A stretch of 64,000 nt of DNA from Methanobrevibacter_A sp964431035 (lineage in GTDB: Archaea; Methanobacteriota; Methanobacteria; Methanobacteriales; Methanobacteriaceae). The DNA lies in assembly GCA_964431035.1 (NCBI GenBank), contig CAYSIF010000001.1:36950-100949 (forward strand), given 5' to 3'. This document shows, piece by piece, positions 8,738-17,962 of this stretch. The number at the start of each line of letters is the position of its first letter. The first letter of the stretch is position 1. A model generated the notes under the pieces. The model worked only from the letters and a program-made list of their open reading frames with translations. It did not search any database and was not told where the DNA came from. The translations under genes and the position numbers were made by a program.

Positions 8738-9517
8738 TTAATCTAATTCTCTTAGGAATTCTCCTTTACCGTTTGAGTCTTCAATTATTTTTATACATTT
8801 TTCTGCTGCTTGTTTTAATGCTTTTTCAGCGAGAATGTAATCTGTTGATTTGACTGTTATACGGTATCTTGGTGCTCCTACACATTGAACTGTGATGTCT
8901 TCAGATTCTGCAGCTTGTAGTGCTTCTCTGACTATGTCTACACCGTTAGGTTCGTATGTTTCAATGTCAACGTAACCTGTTATGTGAACTTCAGGAGGAG
9001 TAATATTATTTTTAGCTATTTCTGTTATTGCTTTAGCCCAATCTTCAGGTATTCCTTCTTCGATTAGTTGGTTTTCATCTTCATCTGCAGCTGTTTCAAA
9101 TGCTCCGTAGATGTCTCCGTAGATGTCCATTATGTTGTATCCAACTTCTTCATATGCAGTGTCTAAGTCTTTATCTAATGTTTTTGCTGATAATTCTAAG
9201 AATTTTTCTGCTTTTTGTTCTATTTTCCATTGTTGGATTTTTTTGGTTCTTTGATCTTCTCTTATTCTTTTTAAGGAAGCATCAACATGACCTTTTTTAG
9301 GGTTAACTCTTAGGACTCTTGCAACTATTTTTTGGTTTTCTCTAACATGGTCACGTATGTTTTTAACCCAACCAGATGAGACTTCAGATATGTGGATGAA
9401 AGCTTCTTTTCCAGAGTATTCTTCTAGTTTAGCGAATGCTCCATAGTTAAGAACTTTGTAAACTGTTCCTACAATTAATTCTCCTTCTTCTGGCCATTCT
9501 TGATTTTTTCTTACCAT
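8738..9517 (-). CDS. eif2a: Translation initiation factor aIF2 subunit alpha
   Basis: At 259 aa it matches the alpha subunit of the heterotrimer that brings initiator tRNA to the ribosome. The N-terminal S1 domain spans about residues 10-85 (GELIVGTVYKVLNYGAFAKL, then HISEVSSGWVKNI). A helical middle and a C-terminal alpha/beta domain with CVGAPRYRITVKSTDY follow. The archaeal gene order L44e, S27e, aIF2alpha, Nop10 is kept. The start ATG follows a GGGGAT site. The 220 bases between S27e and this gene are AT-rich, so it may have its own promoter. Confidence 0.95.
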   Translation of the reverse strand: MVRKNQEWPEEGELIVGTVYKVLNYGAFAKLEEYSGKEAFIHISEVSSGWVKNIRDHVRENQKIVARVLRVNPKKGHVDASLKRIREDQRTKKIQQWKIEQKAEKFLELSAKTLDKDLDTAYEEVGYNIMDIYGDIYGAFETAADEDENQLIEEGIPEDWAKAITEIAKNNITPPEVHITGYVDIETYEPNGVDIVREALQAAESEDITVQCVGAPRYRITVKSTDYILAEKALKQAAEKCIKIIEDSNGKGEFLRELD

Positions 9518-9748
9518 AAGATTATATATCCCCTGATTTTTTTCGTATTATAATTGATTTTTTTCTATTAAATATTTGATTTTATATAAAAAAAATAGTT
9601 TCTTTTGTGTTTTTTTGTGGAAAAATGTTTTTTATAATAGAAAAAAATAGTTTTTTTTAATTTTTTTTGTAAATTAAATTGTTTTTTTTAGAAATATAAA
9701 ATTTAAAAGTTAAAAAAAAATTTAAGATAAAAAAATGTTAAATTTTTT

Positions 9749-9928
9749 TTAGTTTAAAACTTCTTCTATGTGTGCAGTGATTTTTGCTTTGGATCCACGG
9801 GATTTTACGATTGTTTTTCCGCAGATTATGCATTTTACATCAGATGCTGCACGGTCGAATATGATTTGTTCGTTATCACAGTCTAAACATTTAACTCTTA
9901 AAAAGTTTCCTCTACCTTTGCTAGCCAT
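9749..9928 (-). CDS. rps27e: Ribosomal protein S27e
   Basis: This small gene encodes 59 aa starting MASKGRGNFLRVKCLDC. Four cysteines at 14, 17, 33 and 36 form the zinc ribbon of the small-subunit protein S27e, and the C-terminus SRGSKAKITAHIEEVL is typical. An excellent ribosome binding site AGGTGAT sits six bases before the ATG and overlaps the end of the L44e gene, which stops 11 bases upstream, so the two genes are translated from one message. Confidence 0.96.
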   Translation of the reverse strand: MASKGRGNFLRVKCLDCDNEQIIFDRAASDVKCIICGKTIVKSRGSKAKITAHIEEVLN

Positions 9929-9939
9929 TTTTTATCACC

Positions 9940-10215
9940 TTATTGAACAAATTCTGGTTTTCCGGTTCTGAAAGAGTTACCGATGTGGGATTTTCCACAT
10001 TCTTTACATTTGTATCTTAAGTCTAGTTTTTTAACAGGTTTACTTCCACCTGGTAATGGTCTTGGGTATCCTCTGTACCCTGCAGTAACACGTCTGAACT
10101 GTCTTTGACCCCATTTTAATTCGCTAGCTTTTCTTTTTTTAGCTGTGTGAACTTCGTGGATTGTATGTCTTTTACATTTTGGACAGTATCGTCTTTTTTC
10201 TTTTGGTATTTTCAT
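9940..10215 (-). CDS. rpl44e: Ribosomal protein L44e
   Basis: The 91 aa protein begins MKIPKEKRRYCPKCKRHTIHEV and ends with a second CKECGKSHIG pair, giving the zinc-binding layout of large-subunit protein L44e. The basic middle (KRKASELKWGQRQFRRVT) contacts rRNA. It is the first gene of the L44e-S27e-aIF2alpha-Nop10-PAC2 run. A GGTGAT ribosome binding site precedes the ATG. The 406 bases upstream hold no gene and presumably contain the operon promoter. Confidence 0.96.
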   Translation of the reverse strand: MKIPKEKRRYCPKCKRHTIHEVHTAKKRKASELKWGQRQFRRVTAGYRGYPRPLPGGSKPVKKLDLRYKCKECGKSHIGNSFRTGKPEFVQ

Positions 10216-10621
10216 AACAAAATCACCGTTTTTTTTTAATTAATCCTTTTATTTTTTTTACTATGAAAAGGAATCTGTTAAATCTCCCTATAGCAAATAA
10301 TTTTATGAGTATAATATCTATTTTTTGTGTTTTTTTAACTAAATTTGTATTATTTTTTTGTATTTAATTTATTAAATGCTGTTTATTTTTTTATTTTAAC
10401 AGTCTAAAAAATTAGTTTTGTTTTATTCCACTAGTTTATTTTTTTAGAATATTTTTTTGTGGAATATTTATTTTTTTTAGTTAAAAATTTTATTAATAAA
10501 TATATACATTATTTAATTATGTTTTTAATTCATATTTAAATTATATGGTTAATTTTTTTATACCTTATGTAAACTGTTTTGATGAGATTTTTTACTATTT
10601 TTTTCTTTGATTATGTTTTTT
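10216..10621. other. AT-rich intergenic gap without a gene
   Basis: About 400 bases with very low GC and many T runs. I find no open frame with a ribosome binding site and no tRNA-like fold on either strand. It must hold the promoter of the L44e operon (minus strand) and the 3' end of the membrane protein gene that stops at 10,622. Confidence 0.6.
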
Positions 10622-11401
10622 TTAGTTTTCAGAATCTTCCATTAAATCATCAATAGAATCCATAGCATCATCAAATGAAATTGAAGAATCGTTTTTATCT
10701 TTAGAAACTTTTTTATCTGCTTTTTTATTTTCAGGTTTTGGTTCGTTATTTTTTAGATTGTGTAAACCGTTAATATTTTTAATTCTTGAAGAAGCAGATT
10801 TGATATTTTTTCCTATATTACTTCTGTAGTTTTTATATTTTGAGTTTATATTAATTTTAGAATCAGATTTTGAGTCTTCAACTTTTTCTGTTGAAGTTTT
10901 AGGTTTAATAGGTTCAGAAGTAATTTCAGTATCTTCAACTTTTTCTGTTGAAGTTTCGTTTTTAGCAGTTTCAGAAGTGTTTTCTGTTTGCTTAGTATTT
11001 TTAGAAGTAGAATCAGTTTTATTTTCAGTATTATTATCTAGGGAATCTAAATCTTTAATACTGCTAATTGCATTATTGAAAGGTGTTTCAAGTGAAAAAC
11101 GTGTGAACAGCGTTCCCGCGATAATTAAAACTCCTATTAATACTAATATAGCTGCTGAAGCTGCAGTTTCACCGGATAAAACATTGTCTACGATTTTTTC
11201 TGAATCGGATGCGGATACTATTAATCCTGCAATTATGAATAAAATACCTAATGCTATAAGTGCGAAGCTTAGGACTTTATGTTTTTTAGATGAATTATCA
11301 AAGATATTTGTGAATTTATTTACAAATGGTACTTCTATTTTTAAATCTGAGTCTTCAGATTTTGGAGTTTTACCATTTGTATCTTTAGATTTATCTGTAA
11401 T
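10622..11401 (-). CDS. Two-helix membrane protein with charged C-terminal tail; apparent AUU start
   Basis: The minus-strand frame is open for 259 codons. The protein has a short hydrophilic start (DKSKDTNGKTPKSEDSDLKI), two membrane helices (about residues 45-65, VLSFALIALGILFIIAGLIV, and 80-100, ASAAILVLIGVLIIAGTLF) and a long Ser/Thr/Lys/Glu-rich tail in which TSTEKVED occurs twice. No ATG, GTG or TTG is in frame before the first stop upstream. The best start is the ATT at 11,399-11,401, eight bases after a GGAG site. Length, two clean helices and codon use argue for a real gene; if AUU is not used, it is a gene with a damaged 5' end. Function unknown. Confidence 0.6.
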   Translation of the reverse strand: MTDKSKDTNGKTPKSEDSDLKIEVPFVNKFTNIFDNSSKKHKVLSFALIALGILFIIAGLIVSASDSEKIVDNVLSGETAASAAILVLIGVLIIAGTLFTRFSLETPFNNAISSIKDLDSLDNNTENKTDSTSKNTKQTENTSETAKNETSTEKVEDTEITSEPIKPKTSTEKVEDSKSDSKININSKYKNYRSNIGKNIKSASSRIKNINGLHNLKNNEPKPENKKADKKVSKDKNDSSISFDDAMDSIDDLMEDSEN

Positions 11402-11471
11402 ATTTTAGTCTCCAGTTTATAAAATTTATAAAGAATTTATATTTTTTTATAGAATTTAAATAAAATATTTT

Positions 11472-11786
11472 TTAGTCGTATGCTCTCCATGTGTGTTTAC
11501 ATTTAACGCATTTGAAGAATCTTGTTGGTGCTTCATCTGCACTTCTTGTTTGTTGCATCCACCATTCTGCTTTATCATGACCACATTCAGGACATGTTTC
11601 TTTTGTTGTTGGTAGTGTGCTAACATCTCCATCAGTTAATATAACTGTGTCTTTTGCGTTTACTTTTTCAGATACTGAATAAGAGTCTTCTTTTTCAGCT
11701 GATTCTTTTATATGTCCACAACTTGAACATTTAAGACCTTCTGCACTTGGAAGTAACATACCTCCACATTCTTCACAAAACTCCAT
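11472..11786 (-). CDS. tfs: Transcription factor S (TFS, TFIIS/RPB9-like cleavage factor)
   Basis: The 104 aa protein has two zinc ribbons: Cys4, 7, 20, 23 at the N-terminus and Cys65, 68, 93, 96 at the C-terminus. The C-terminal ribbon carries the acidic hairpin RSADEAPTRF, with Asp84-Glu85, which enters the RNA polymerase pore and stimulates cleavage of backtracked RNA. This marks it as TFS rather than a plain RPB9 subunit. The start has a TTGGAGGAT site. RNA polymerase subunit L is encoded two genes upstream on the same strand. Confidence 0.95.
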   Translation of the reverse strand: MEFCEECGGMLLPSAEGLKCSSCGHIKESAEKEDSYSVSEKVNAKDTVILTDGDVSTLPTTKETCPECGHDKAEWWMQQTRSADEAPTRFFKCVKCKHTWRAYD

Positions 11787-11924
11787 AAATTATAATATCC
11801 TCCAAATTTTTAATAAATAAATTTATTATCTTATTTTTCTTATATTTATAAATAATCTATACACTATATAAAAGTTTTAGTATAAAACTACTATTTTTTA
11901 TTAAATTTTTTACAAAAAAAGGTT

Positions 11925-12338
11925 TTATGATAAATAATTTTTTATATCCATCAAAATTTCCAAATGATCAAAAGCTAAATCAATATTATTTAAATCCTCC
12001 CATGAGAAAATATTAATTTCCTTTGCATCATCATCAGCTTTTCTATCATCCATATTTCCTTTAGCTAAGAATACTAATGTTATTGTATGTCCTCGTGGAT
12101 CTCTGGAAGGTTTAGAGTAAACCTTGAACTGATTTAAATCATAAATATCTATAGTTGTTTCTTCTTTAGCTTCTCTAATAGCTGCATCTTCTAAGGATTC
12201 ACCGTAATCAACGAAACCTCCAGGTAATGCCCATGAATCTTTAAAAGGATTATTTTTTCTTTTAATTAGAATAAATTCTTGATTTTCATTATAAATGAAA
12301 ATATCTGCTGTTATTGATGGTTTTTTATAATTAGACAT
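11925..12338 (-). CDS. Nudix hydrolase (ADP-ribose pyrophosphatase-like)
   Basis: The 137 aa protein contains a Nudix box at residues 41-63 (GFVDYGESLEDAAIREAKEE), with the catalytic RE..EE core intact and Thr in place of the usual last Gly. The PGGF context and the short length resemble archaeal ADP-ribose or NTP pyrophosphatases. The substrate cannot be fixed from sequence. It lies between tfs and rpoL on the same strand. Confidence 0.85.
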   Translation of the reverse strand: MSNYKKPSITADIFIYNENQEFILIKRKNNPFKDSWALPGGFVDYGESLEDAAIREAKEETTIDIYDLNQFKVYSKPSRDPRGHTITLVFLAKGNMDDRKADDDAKEINIFSWEDLNNIDLAFDHLEILMDIKNYLS

Positions 12339-12378
12339 AAAAATTAATTAGTGTAATAAAAAAATGGGGAAAAATGAA

Positions 12379-12651
12379 TTATATGAGTTCAATTTTTGAT
12401 CTGAATTCTTCATTATCTTCTTTTAATTTTTTAACAGCTTTGTCTATAGCATTTTTTGGTCTTTTACCTCTTTTTGTTTTAATGGTCATGTGAGGTTCGC
12501 CAATGATTGGGTGGTCTATACCATAAACTGCATATTCAACATCTTCATCTTCCATGAGATATTTTCTTAATACATTACATATTGTGTGGTCTTCACCGTG
12601 AATAATTATTTCGAGTTCTAATGTTTTATCTTCAACAATTTCTATTTCCAT
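12379..12651 (-). CDS. rpoL: DNA-directed RNA polymerase subunit L
   Basis: The 90 aa protein has the Rpb11/RpoL pattern: a short beta start (IEIVEDKTLELEIIIHGEDHT), the helix CNVLRKYLMEDEDVEYAVYGIDHP, and a charged C-terminal helix (AIDKAVKKLKEDNEEFRSK). RpoL dimerises with subunit D to seed assembly of archaeal RNA polymerase. The ATG follows AAAAAGGTTATTCAT. It lies 45 bases after csl4, an arrangement seen in other archaea. Confidence 0.95.
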   Translation of the reverse strand: MEIEIVEDKTLELEIIIHGEDHTICNVLRKYLMEDEDVEYAVYGIDHPIIGEPHMTIKTKRGKRPKNAIDKAVKKLKEDNEEFRSKIELI

Positions 12652-12696
12652 ATGAATAACCTTTTTATTTTTTTATTTTTAGTTTTATTATTTTTT

Positions 12697-13266
12697 TTAG
12701 TAATCTAGATAATCAGAAGCTACTTTTCTTATTTCTTTTCTGTCACAGTTTTTACAGTATAATTTATTTCCTTCTGTTTGTTTTAAGTAATTTCTGCATT
12801 TTGTACACATTGCCTTAACAATACCTAAATCTGAGTCTATTATACTTAAATCTACATTATTTCCTGTGACTTTAATTACTTTAGCAACCATTATATCCCC
12901 AATTCTCATAGCATCAGAAAGTCTGTCTAGGTATCCTTTTTTTACTTGGGAGACATGTATCGCTGCTTTGTAAGGTAATGCGAAACTACGATTACAATCT
13001 TTTTTTGATTGAATATCGATTAATGCTCTTTGTCCTCTAATATCTAAAACTTGACCGTAGACTAAATCATTAATTTCAAGTAACACCGGCCCTGTAGATT
13101 TAGATACTACAGAAATTTCTTTATTTTCATGATTAATAATAACATTTCCAGGAGTTGCAGATTTAATGAATCCATTATCATCAAATACCCCTACACCAGG
13201 TAGGAATTGCTCACTAACTGCTAGGAAATCACCAGGAAATACTAAATCTCCAGATTTAAATTTCAT
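12697..13266 (-). CDS. csl4: Exosome RNA-binding protein Csl4
   Basis: The 189 aa protein has the three-part Csl4 layout: an N-terminal beta domain (GDLVFPGDFLAVSEQFLPGVG), an S1 domain (about 62-145) and a C-terminal zinc ribbon with Cys154, 157, 171 and 174. Csl4 caps the archaeal exosome that degrades and trims RNA from the 3' end. A GAGGTGG ribosome binding site is six bases before the ATG. It is upstream of rpoL and downstream of dph2, all on the minus strand. Confidence 0.95.
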   Translation of the reverse strand: MKFKSGDLVFPGDFLAVSEQFLPGVGVFDDNGFIKSATPGNVIINHENKEISVVSKSTGPVLLEINDLVYGQVLDIRGQRALIDIQSKKDCNRSFALPYKAAIHVSQVKKGYLDRLSDAMRIGDIMVAKVIKVTGNNVDLSIIDSDLGIVKAMCTKCRNYLKQTEGNKLYCKNCDRKEIRKVASDYLDY

Positions 13267-13391
13267 AATCCACCTCTAAAAAAGAAAAAAAACATGGAGT
13301 TTCACTTTTTTGTAAAAAATTTTACTACAAATTATTATATTTCAACTATCTTTATATTTAATATTAATTATTTATTAATTATATTATTTTT

Positions 13392-14399
13392 TTAATAATT
13401 ATATCTATCTTGGAATAATATTTCATCTAATTGATAATTTTCCCATTCTCGTTTATGTAAAACAATTTCCAACTCTTTTGGAGTTATTAATGGTTTATCA
13501 TACATTTGAGCATCATCTATAGCTATTCTTGGACATGCTGTAACAACAAATGCGTCTAAATCCATGTAAGGTAGAAGAACATCAGGGTTAACATTATCTA
13601 ATATAATTATATAACTTTCAAAACCTTCTTCTTTAAGCATTTTTTTAATTTTTTTAGCATGGAATAGTCTGCATTGTCCTTCTTTAGATGATACTATAAT
13701 TCCCCATTTTTTAGCTTCTTGGGATTTAACAATCCTTGCGAATCTTATTCTTAATATTTTATCTGCATATTCTTCAATGTTTCTTATGTTTCCAGAATAT
13801 GGATCTATAGCTAGTACTGGGGATTTTGTGAATAAGTATACTCCTACTGGGTGGAAGTTACCGCTTCCTACAAATAAGTATACTTCTGCATCTAATTTTT
13901 TTATTGATGAGAAGTTGCAACCTAAAACTTGTCCTTTTTGTGTGCTTTTAGATGAGCCTATTACTACTTCTTTTCCTTTATCTTCTAAAAAGTCGTACAT
14001 TTCATCTAATAGGTGTAGGTGTTGTGTGGTTGTTACTAGACCTACTTTTGAGTATTCTTCTATTAGAGGTAATGCTTTTTCTAAGTATGTTTTAACATCA
14101 ACATCTGAGTATGCTTCAATAAATAGAGTTGGTATTTTATATTTTAGAGGTAGTGGTGTGTGTCCGTAGTGTATGATTAAGTCTACTAGGTCTAACATTT
14201 TTTTATCAGACACGTCACATGCTCCGAAACATGGGTCTCCAGATATTAATACTGTGGTATCTGTTTTAGATTCTATTTCTTTTGCAACTTGCACTGCCTG
14301 TGTTTTTAAACCTTCTGGAAATTGTAAGCCTACTGTTTCTGCTTTGAGTTTTTTTATTTTTTTTATTGCTTTATTTATTTCTAAATTATAAATTGACAT
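13392..14399 (-). CDS. dph2: Diphthamide synthase subunit Dph2 (3-amino-3-carboxypropyl transferase)
   Basis: This enzyme starts diphthamide synthesis on elongation factor 2 by moving the 3-amino-3-carboxypropyl group of SAM to a histidine. The 335 aa length and the three widely spaced cysteines that hold the 4Fe-4S cluster, Cys57 (GDPCFGAC), Cys161 (LGCNFSS) and Cys289 (TACPRIAIDD), match the archaeal Dph2 homodimer. The LQFPEGL motif near the start is typical. The gene follows hpt and precedes csl4. Confidence 0.94.
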   Translation of the reverse strand: MSIYNLEINKAIKKIKKLKAETVGLQFPEGLKTQAVQVAKEIESKTDTTVLISGDPCFGACDVSDKKMLDLVDLIIHYGHTPLPLKYKIPTLFIEAYSDVDVKTYLEKALPLIEEYSKVGLVTTTQHLHLLDEMYDFLEDKGKEVVIGSSKSTQKGQVLGCNFSSIKKLDAEVYLFVGSGNFHPVGVYLFTKSPVLAIDPYSGNIRNIEEYADKILRIRFARIVKSQEAKKWGIIVSSKEGQCRLFHAKKIKKMLKEEGFESYIIILDNVNPDVLLPYMDLDAFVVTACPRIAIDDAQMYDKPLITPKELEIVLHKREWENYQLDEILFQDRYNY

Positions 14400-14433
14400 T
14401 TAATCTAAGGGAAAAATTATTTATCTATTTTTT

Positions 14434-15003
14434 TTAGTAGTTTAATGATTCTATAACTACTTTTCCATCTATTACATCCATTTTAACAAGTGTTGTGATT
14501 TTTAAGTCTAAATCTTTTTCAACAATGTCTTTTCCTTGTCCTTTTTCAATAACTGCCACTACATCTTGTATATTAACATTTATTCCTCTTAATGATTCTA
14601 TAAGTGCTTTAAGTGTTCCTCCAGTACTTATAACATCATCAACTAATAGTATATTATCTTCTTCGTTTAGGTTATTTATGTATAGGTTAGATGAACCGTA
14701 ACCAGTTTTTTGGTTAACTTTTTTCTCACCTTCCAAACCATATTCTCTTTTTCTAATTACTAAAAATGGTATTCCTGTATGGATAGATAGTGCTGTTGCT
14801 ATATGTATTCCCATAGATTCTACTGCAACAATTTTATCTATTTTACTTAAATCGAGATTATCTGCTATACATTCAGATATTTCTATTAGTAATTTTGGTT
14901 CTACAAGAGGTATTCCATCACTAATTGGATGTACAAAATAGTTATAATCTCCTTTTTTAACAATAGGAGCTTCTTCTAATGATTTTTTTAATTCTTCTAG
15001 CAT
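14434..15003 (-). CDS. hpt: Hypoxanthine/guanine phosphoribosyltransferase
   Basis: The protein has the type I PRTase layout, with the PRPP-binding loop ILLVDDVISTGGTLKAL near residues 115-131 and the N-terminal FVHPISDGIPLVEP motif of the archaeal HGPRT family. It salvages purine bases to nucleotides. An in-frame GTG at 15,012 precedes the ATG at 15,003; homologous proteins start MLEELKKSL, so I use 15,003 (189 aa). It is the first gene of the minus-strand run from 15.0 kb; a divergent srp54 starts 182 bases away. Confidence 0.93.
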   Translation of the reverse strand: MLEELKKSLEEAPIVKKGDYNYFVHPISDGIPLVEPKLLIEISECIADNLDLSKIDKIVAVESMGIHIATALSIHTGIPFLVIRKREYGLEGEKKVNQKTGYGSSNLYINNLNEEDNILLVDDVISTGGTLKALIESLRGINVNIQDVVAVIEKGQGKDIVEKDLDLKITTLVKMDVIDGKVVIESLNY

Positions 15004-15184
15004 TATAAACACAACTATGAAATAAAAATTTTTTTAGTTAGATATTTAAATATAATAAATATACTATAATAAAATATTATAATTAATTTATTTTAAATAA
15101 TTTTATTTTTATTATCAAAAAAAATTTAATTTTTTCTTTTACACTTATTTAATTTTATTATTAAAAAAAAGGATTTGATTACTT

Positions 15185-16519
15185 ATGTTAGGTAATTTAG
15201 GTGAGAATTTAACAAACACAATGAAAAAACTAGTTGGAATGAGTGTTATTGATAAAAAAACAATAAAAGAAGTTGTTAGAGAAATACAAAGAGCACTCAT
15301 ACAATCAGATGTAAACATAAAACTAGTTCAAAGTTTATCTAAACAAATAGAAGAAAGAGCATTAACTGAAGAACCACCAAAAGGAATAACACCAAGAGAA
15401 CACGTAATAACCATAATCTATGAAGAAATGGTTAAATTACTTGGATCAGAACCAAGTGAACTAAAAATAGAAGAAAAACCATTCAAAATACTATTTTTAG
15501 GACTACAAGGAAGCGGTAAAACCACCACCATAGGAAAACTATGCAAATACTTACAGAAAAAAGGATTCAGCCCAGCAATAGTATGTACAGACACATGGAG
15601 ACCAGCAGCATACGAACAACTAAAACAACTAACCGAAGAAATGCAAATATCCCTATACGGAGACCCAAACAACAAAGACGCACTAGACTTAGCAGAAAAA
15701 GGACTTAAAAAATTCAAAAACCAAAAAATAATAATATTCGATACAGCAGGAAGACACAAAGAAGAACAAGACCTCCTAGACGAAATGAACCAACTAAACA
15801 AAGTAATCAACCCAAGCGAATCCATACTAGTAATAGACGGAACCATAGGACAACAAGCAGGAGCACAAGCAAAAGCATTCTCAGAAGCAACAGACATCGG
15901 ATCAATCATAATCTCAAAACTAGACGGAACCGCAAAAGGAGGAGGTGCACTATCAGCAGTAGCAGAAGTAGGAGCACCAATCAAATTCATAGGAACTGGA
16001 GAAAGAATCGAAGACTTCGAACAATTCAACCCAGAAAGATTCATATCCAGACTACTAGGAATGGGAGATATTAAAACCCTTATAGAAAAAGCAGAAGAAG
16101 TTGTAGACGAAGACATAGCAACAAAAACCATGAACAACATGCTTAGTGGAAAATTCACACTAAAAGACATGCAAAACCAATTCGAAATGATGAACAAAAT
16201 GGGACCAATGCAACAAGTAATGAACATGATTCCAGGAATGGGAAACAAAATCCCAAAAGAAGCATCAAAAATGACCGAAGACAAAATCAACAGCTACAAA
16301 ATCATGATGTCCTCAATGACAGAAAAAGAAATGCTAGAACCAAAAATAATAAAACGCTCCAGAATCGAAAGAATAGCAAGAGGATCAGGAGTATCAGAAA
16401 GCGAAGTGAAAGAACTCCTAAAATACTACAACAACACCAAAAAAGCAATGAAAGGAATAAGCAAACGAGGAATGGGTGGAGGAGTAATGAACAGAATCAT
16501 GGGACAATTCATGAAATAA
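15185..16519 (+). CDS. srp54: Signal recognition particle protein SRP54
   Basis: The 444 aa GTPase binds 7S RNA and signal peptides to direct proteins to the membrane. The N domain covers about 1-90; the G domain has GLQGSGKTT (106-114), DTWRPAAYEQL, DTAGRHKEEQ and TKLDGTAKGGG. The methionine-rich M domain (about 310-444) includes MGPMQQVMNMIPGMGNKI. From about 15.45 kb to the stop the coding strand switches to strongly A/C-rich codons, unlike the neighbouring genes, producing a 290-codon false frame on the other strand. It begins a plus-strand information-processing run. Confidence 0.97.
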   Translation: MLGNLGENLTNTMKKLVGMSVIDKKTIKEVVREIQRALIQSDVNIKLVQSLSKQIEERALTEEPPKGITPREHVITIIYEEMVKLLGSEPSELKIEEKPFKILFLGLQGSGKTTTIGKLCKYLQKKGFSPAIVCTDTWRPAAYEQLKQLTEEMQISLYGDPNNKDALDLAEKGLKKFKNQKIIIFDTAGRHKEEQDLLDEMNQLNKVINPSESILVIDGTIGQQAGAQAKAFSEATDIGSIIISKLDGTAKGGGALSAVAEVGAPIKFIGTGERIEDFEQFNPERFISRLLGMGDIKTLIEKAEEVVDEDIATKTMNNMLSGKFTLKDMQNQFEMMNKMGPMQQVMNMIPGMGNKIPKEASKMTEDKINSYKIMMSSMTEKEMLEPKIIKRSRIERIARGSGVSESEVKELLKYYNNTKKAMKGISKRGMGGGVMNRIMGQFMK

Positions 16520-16562
16520 AAAAAACACACACTCCACCAGCATATATTTTTTTTGATTAAAA

Positions 16563-17786
16563 ATGGATACCATAAACACAAGAATTGAAAAACTCCTAGA
16601 AAACAACCCAAATATTTGTAATAACTGTCTAGGACGAAAAGTATCAGATATTGTTGAAGGACAAGACAATCCCACAAGAGGACAAATCATTAGAAACCAA
16701 TTAAATTTAAAAGAAGCAGAGGATTGTTTTATCTGTAATAACACTTTCAAATACTTAGATGCTGATAAAATATTAAAAAAGGTTAATAAGAAAATTGAAA
16801 GATTAAATCTTGAATTTAACACTTTTATTGTAGGAACCAAACTTGATAAAAAAATATTAGACCTTGATAAGCAGATAAATGAAGATTTAGATTTAAATGT
16901 TGAATTAATAAAAAAAGAATTAAACAGAATCATTGGTAAGACAATAGAAGAGAATTTAAACAAAGAAGTTGAATTTAACAATCCTGATGTTGTGATAATG
17001 GTAGATTTACGTAAAATTCCAGATGAAACCATTGTTAAAATACAAATTAATCCATTATATATTGAAGGAAGATATAATAAGTTTTCACGAGGTATTCCAC
17101 AAACTAAATGGCCATGTACCAAATGTAAAGGAAGAGGCTGTGATAAGTGTAACGGAACAGGTAAACAATACTCGGAATCTGTTGAAGAATTAATTTCAGA
17201 ACATGTTCTTATTGAAACAGAAGGATATGATGCTAAATTCCATGGTGCCGGTCGTGAAGATATAGATGTTAGAATGTTAGGTACAGGTAGACCATTTGTA
17301 CTTGAAATAAAAGAGCCTAAAAAGAGAAATATTGATTTAAAACTTATTGAAGATAAAATTAATAAAATAAATGAAGGTAAAACCAAATACACTAATCTAA
17401 AATTCACAAAAAGAAACCGAAAGGCAGAGATTAAACAATCATCCCCTGATACTTATAAGGTTTATAAGGCACAAGTAGAGTGTGAAAAACCTATAAATAA
17501 GGAAAAATTAGAAGAATTGAAACAATTACATATTATTGAACAAAGAACACCTACACGTGTAGCTCATAGACGAGCTGATAAAATAAGAAAGAAAGAAGTT
17601 AAAGAATTAGAATTAGAATATGTTGATTCTTATAATTTTAACATGATTATTAAAACAGAAGGAGGTCTTTATATTAAAGAACTTATTTCTGGTGATGATA
17701 ATCGAAGTAAACCAAGTGTAAGTGATATTTTAGAAAATAAATCTATTTGTAAATATTTAGATGTTATTGAAGTTGGTATAAAATGA
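16563..17786 (+). CDS. pus10: tRNA pseudouridine(54/55) synthase Pus10
   Basis: Pus10 makes pseudouridine at positions 54 and 55 of archaeal tRNAs. The 407 aa protein has an N-terminal zinc-binding THUMP-related part with cysteines at 19, 22, 55 and 58. A further CTKCKGRGCDKC cluster follows at 185-196, and then the catalytic segment HGAGREDIDVRMLGTGRPF, with the nucleophilic aspartate around residue 233-235. It lies 43 bases after srp54. The gene returns to ordinary codon use after the A/C-rich srp54. Confidence 0.94.
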   Translation: MDTINTRIEKLLENNPNICNNCLGRKVSDIVEGQDNPTRGQIIRNQLNLKEAEDCFICNNTFKYLDADKILKKVNKKIERLNLEFNTFIVGTKLDKKILDLDKQINEDLDLNVELIKKELNRIIGKTIEENLNKEVEFNNPDVVIMVDLRKIPDETIVKIQINPLYIEGRYNKFSRGIPQTKWPCTKCKGRGCDKCNGTGKQYSESVEELISEHVLIETEGYDAKFHGAGREDIDVRMLGTGRPFVLEIKEPKKRNIDLKLIEDKINKINEGKTKYTNLKFTKRNRKAEIKQSSPDTYKVYKAQVECEKPINKEKLEELKQLHIIEQRTPTRVAHRRADKIRKKEVKELELEYVDSYNFNMIIKTEGGLYIKELISGDDNRSKPSVSDILENKSICKYLDVIEVGIK

Positions 17787-17962
17787 ATAAAAATATTGAA
17801 TTATTTTATATATTATAATAAACATAACCTTTATTAATATCTTCAATAATATAGTTTAATATTATATAATATTTGATTATCTAATTTTTTATTAAAAATA
17901 AACATAATTATAATTATTTTTTAAACAAATTTAAATTACTTATACAGAGAGGTATCATAAAA

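Noticed and set aside
8659..8853. A 64-codon plus-strand hydrophobic frame
   Set aside because: It overlaps the aIF2alpha 3' end in antisense and has no ribosome binding site or family.
10977..11408. A 143-codon open frame on the plus strand
   Set aside because: It is antisense to the two-helix membrane protein gene on the minus strand, which has sensible membrane helices and a tail; the plus frame has no ribosome binding site.
15418..16290. A 290-codon open frame on the minus strand
   Set aside because: It lies entirely inside srp54 and results from its A/C-rich codon use; the srp54 frame has all family motifs.
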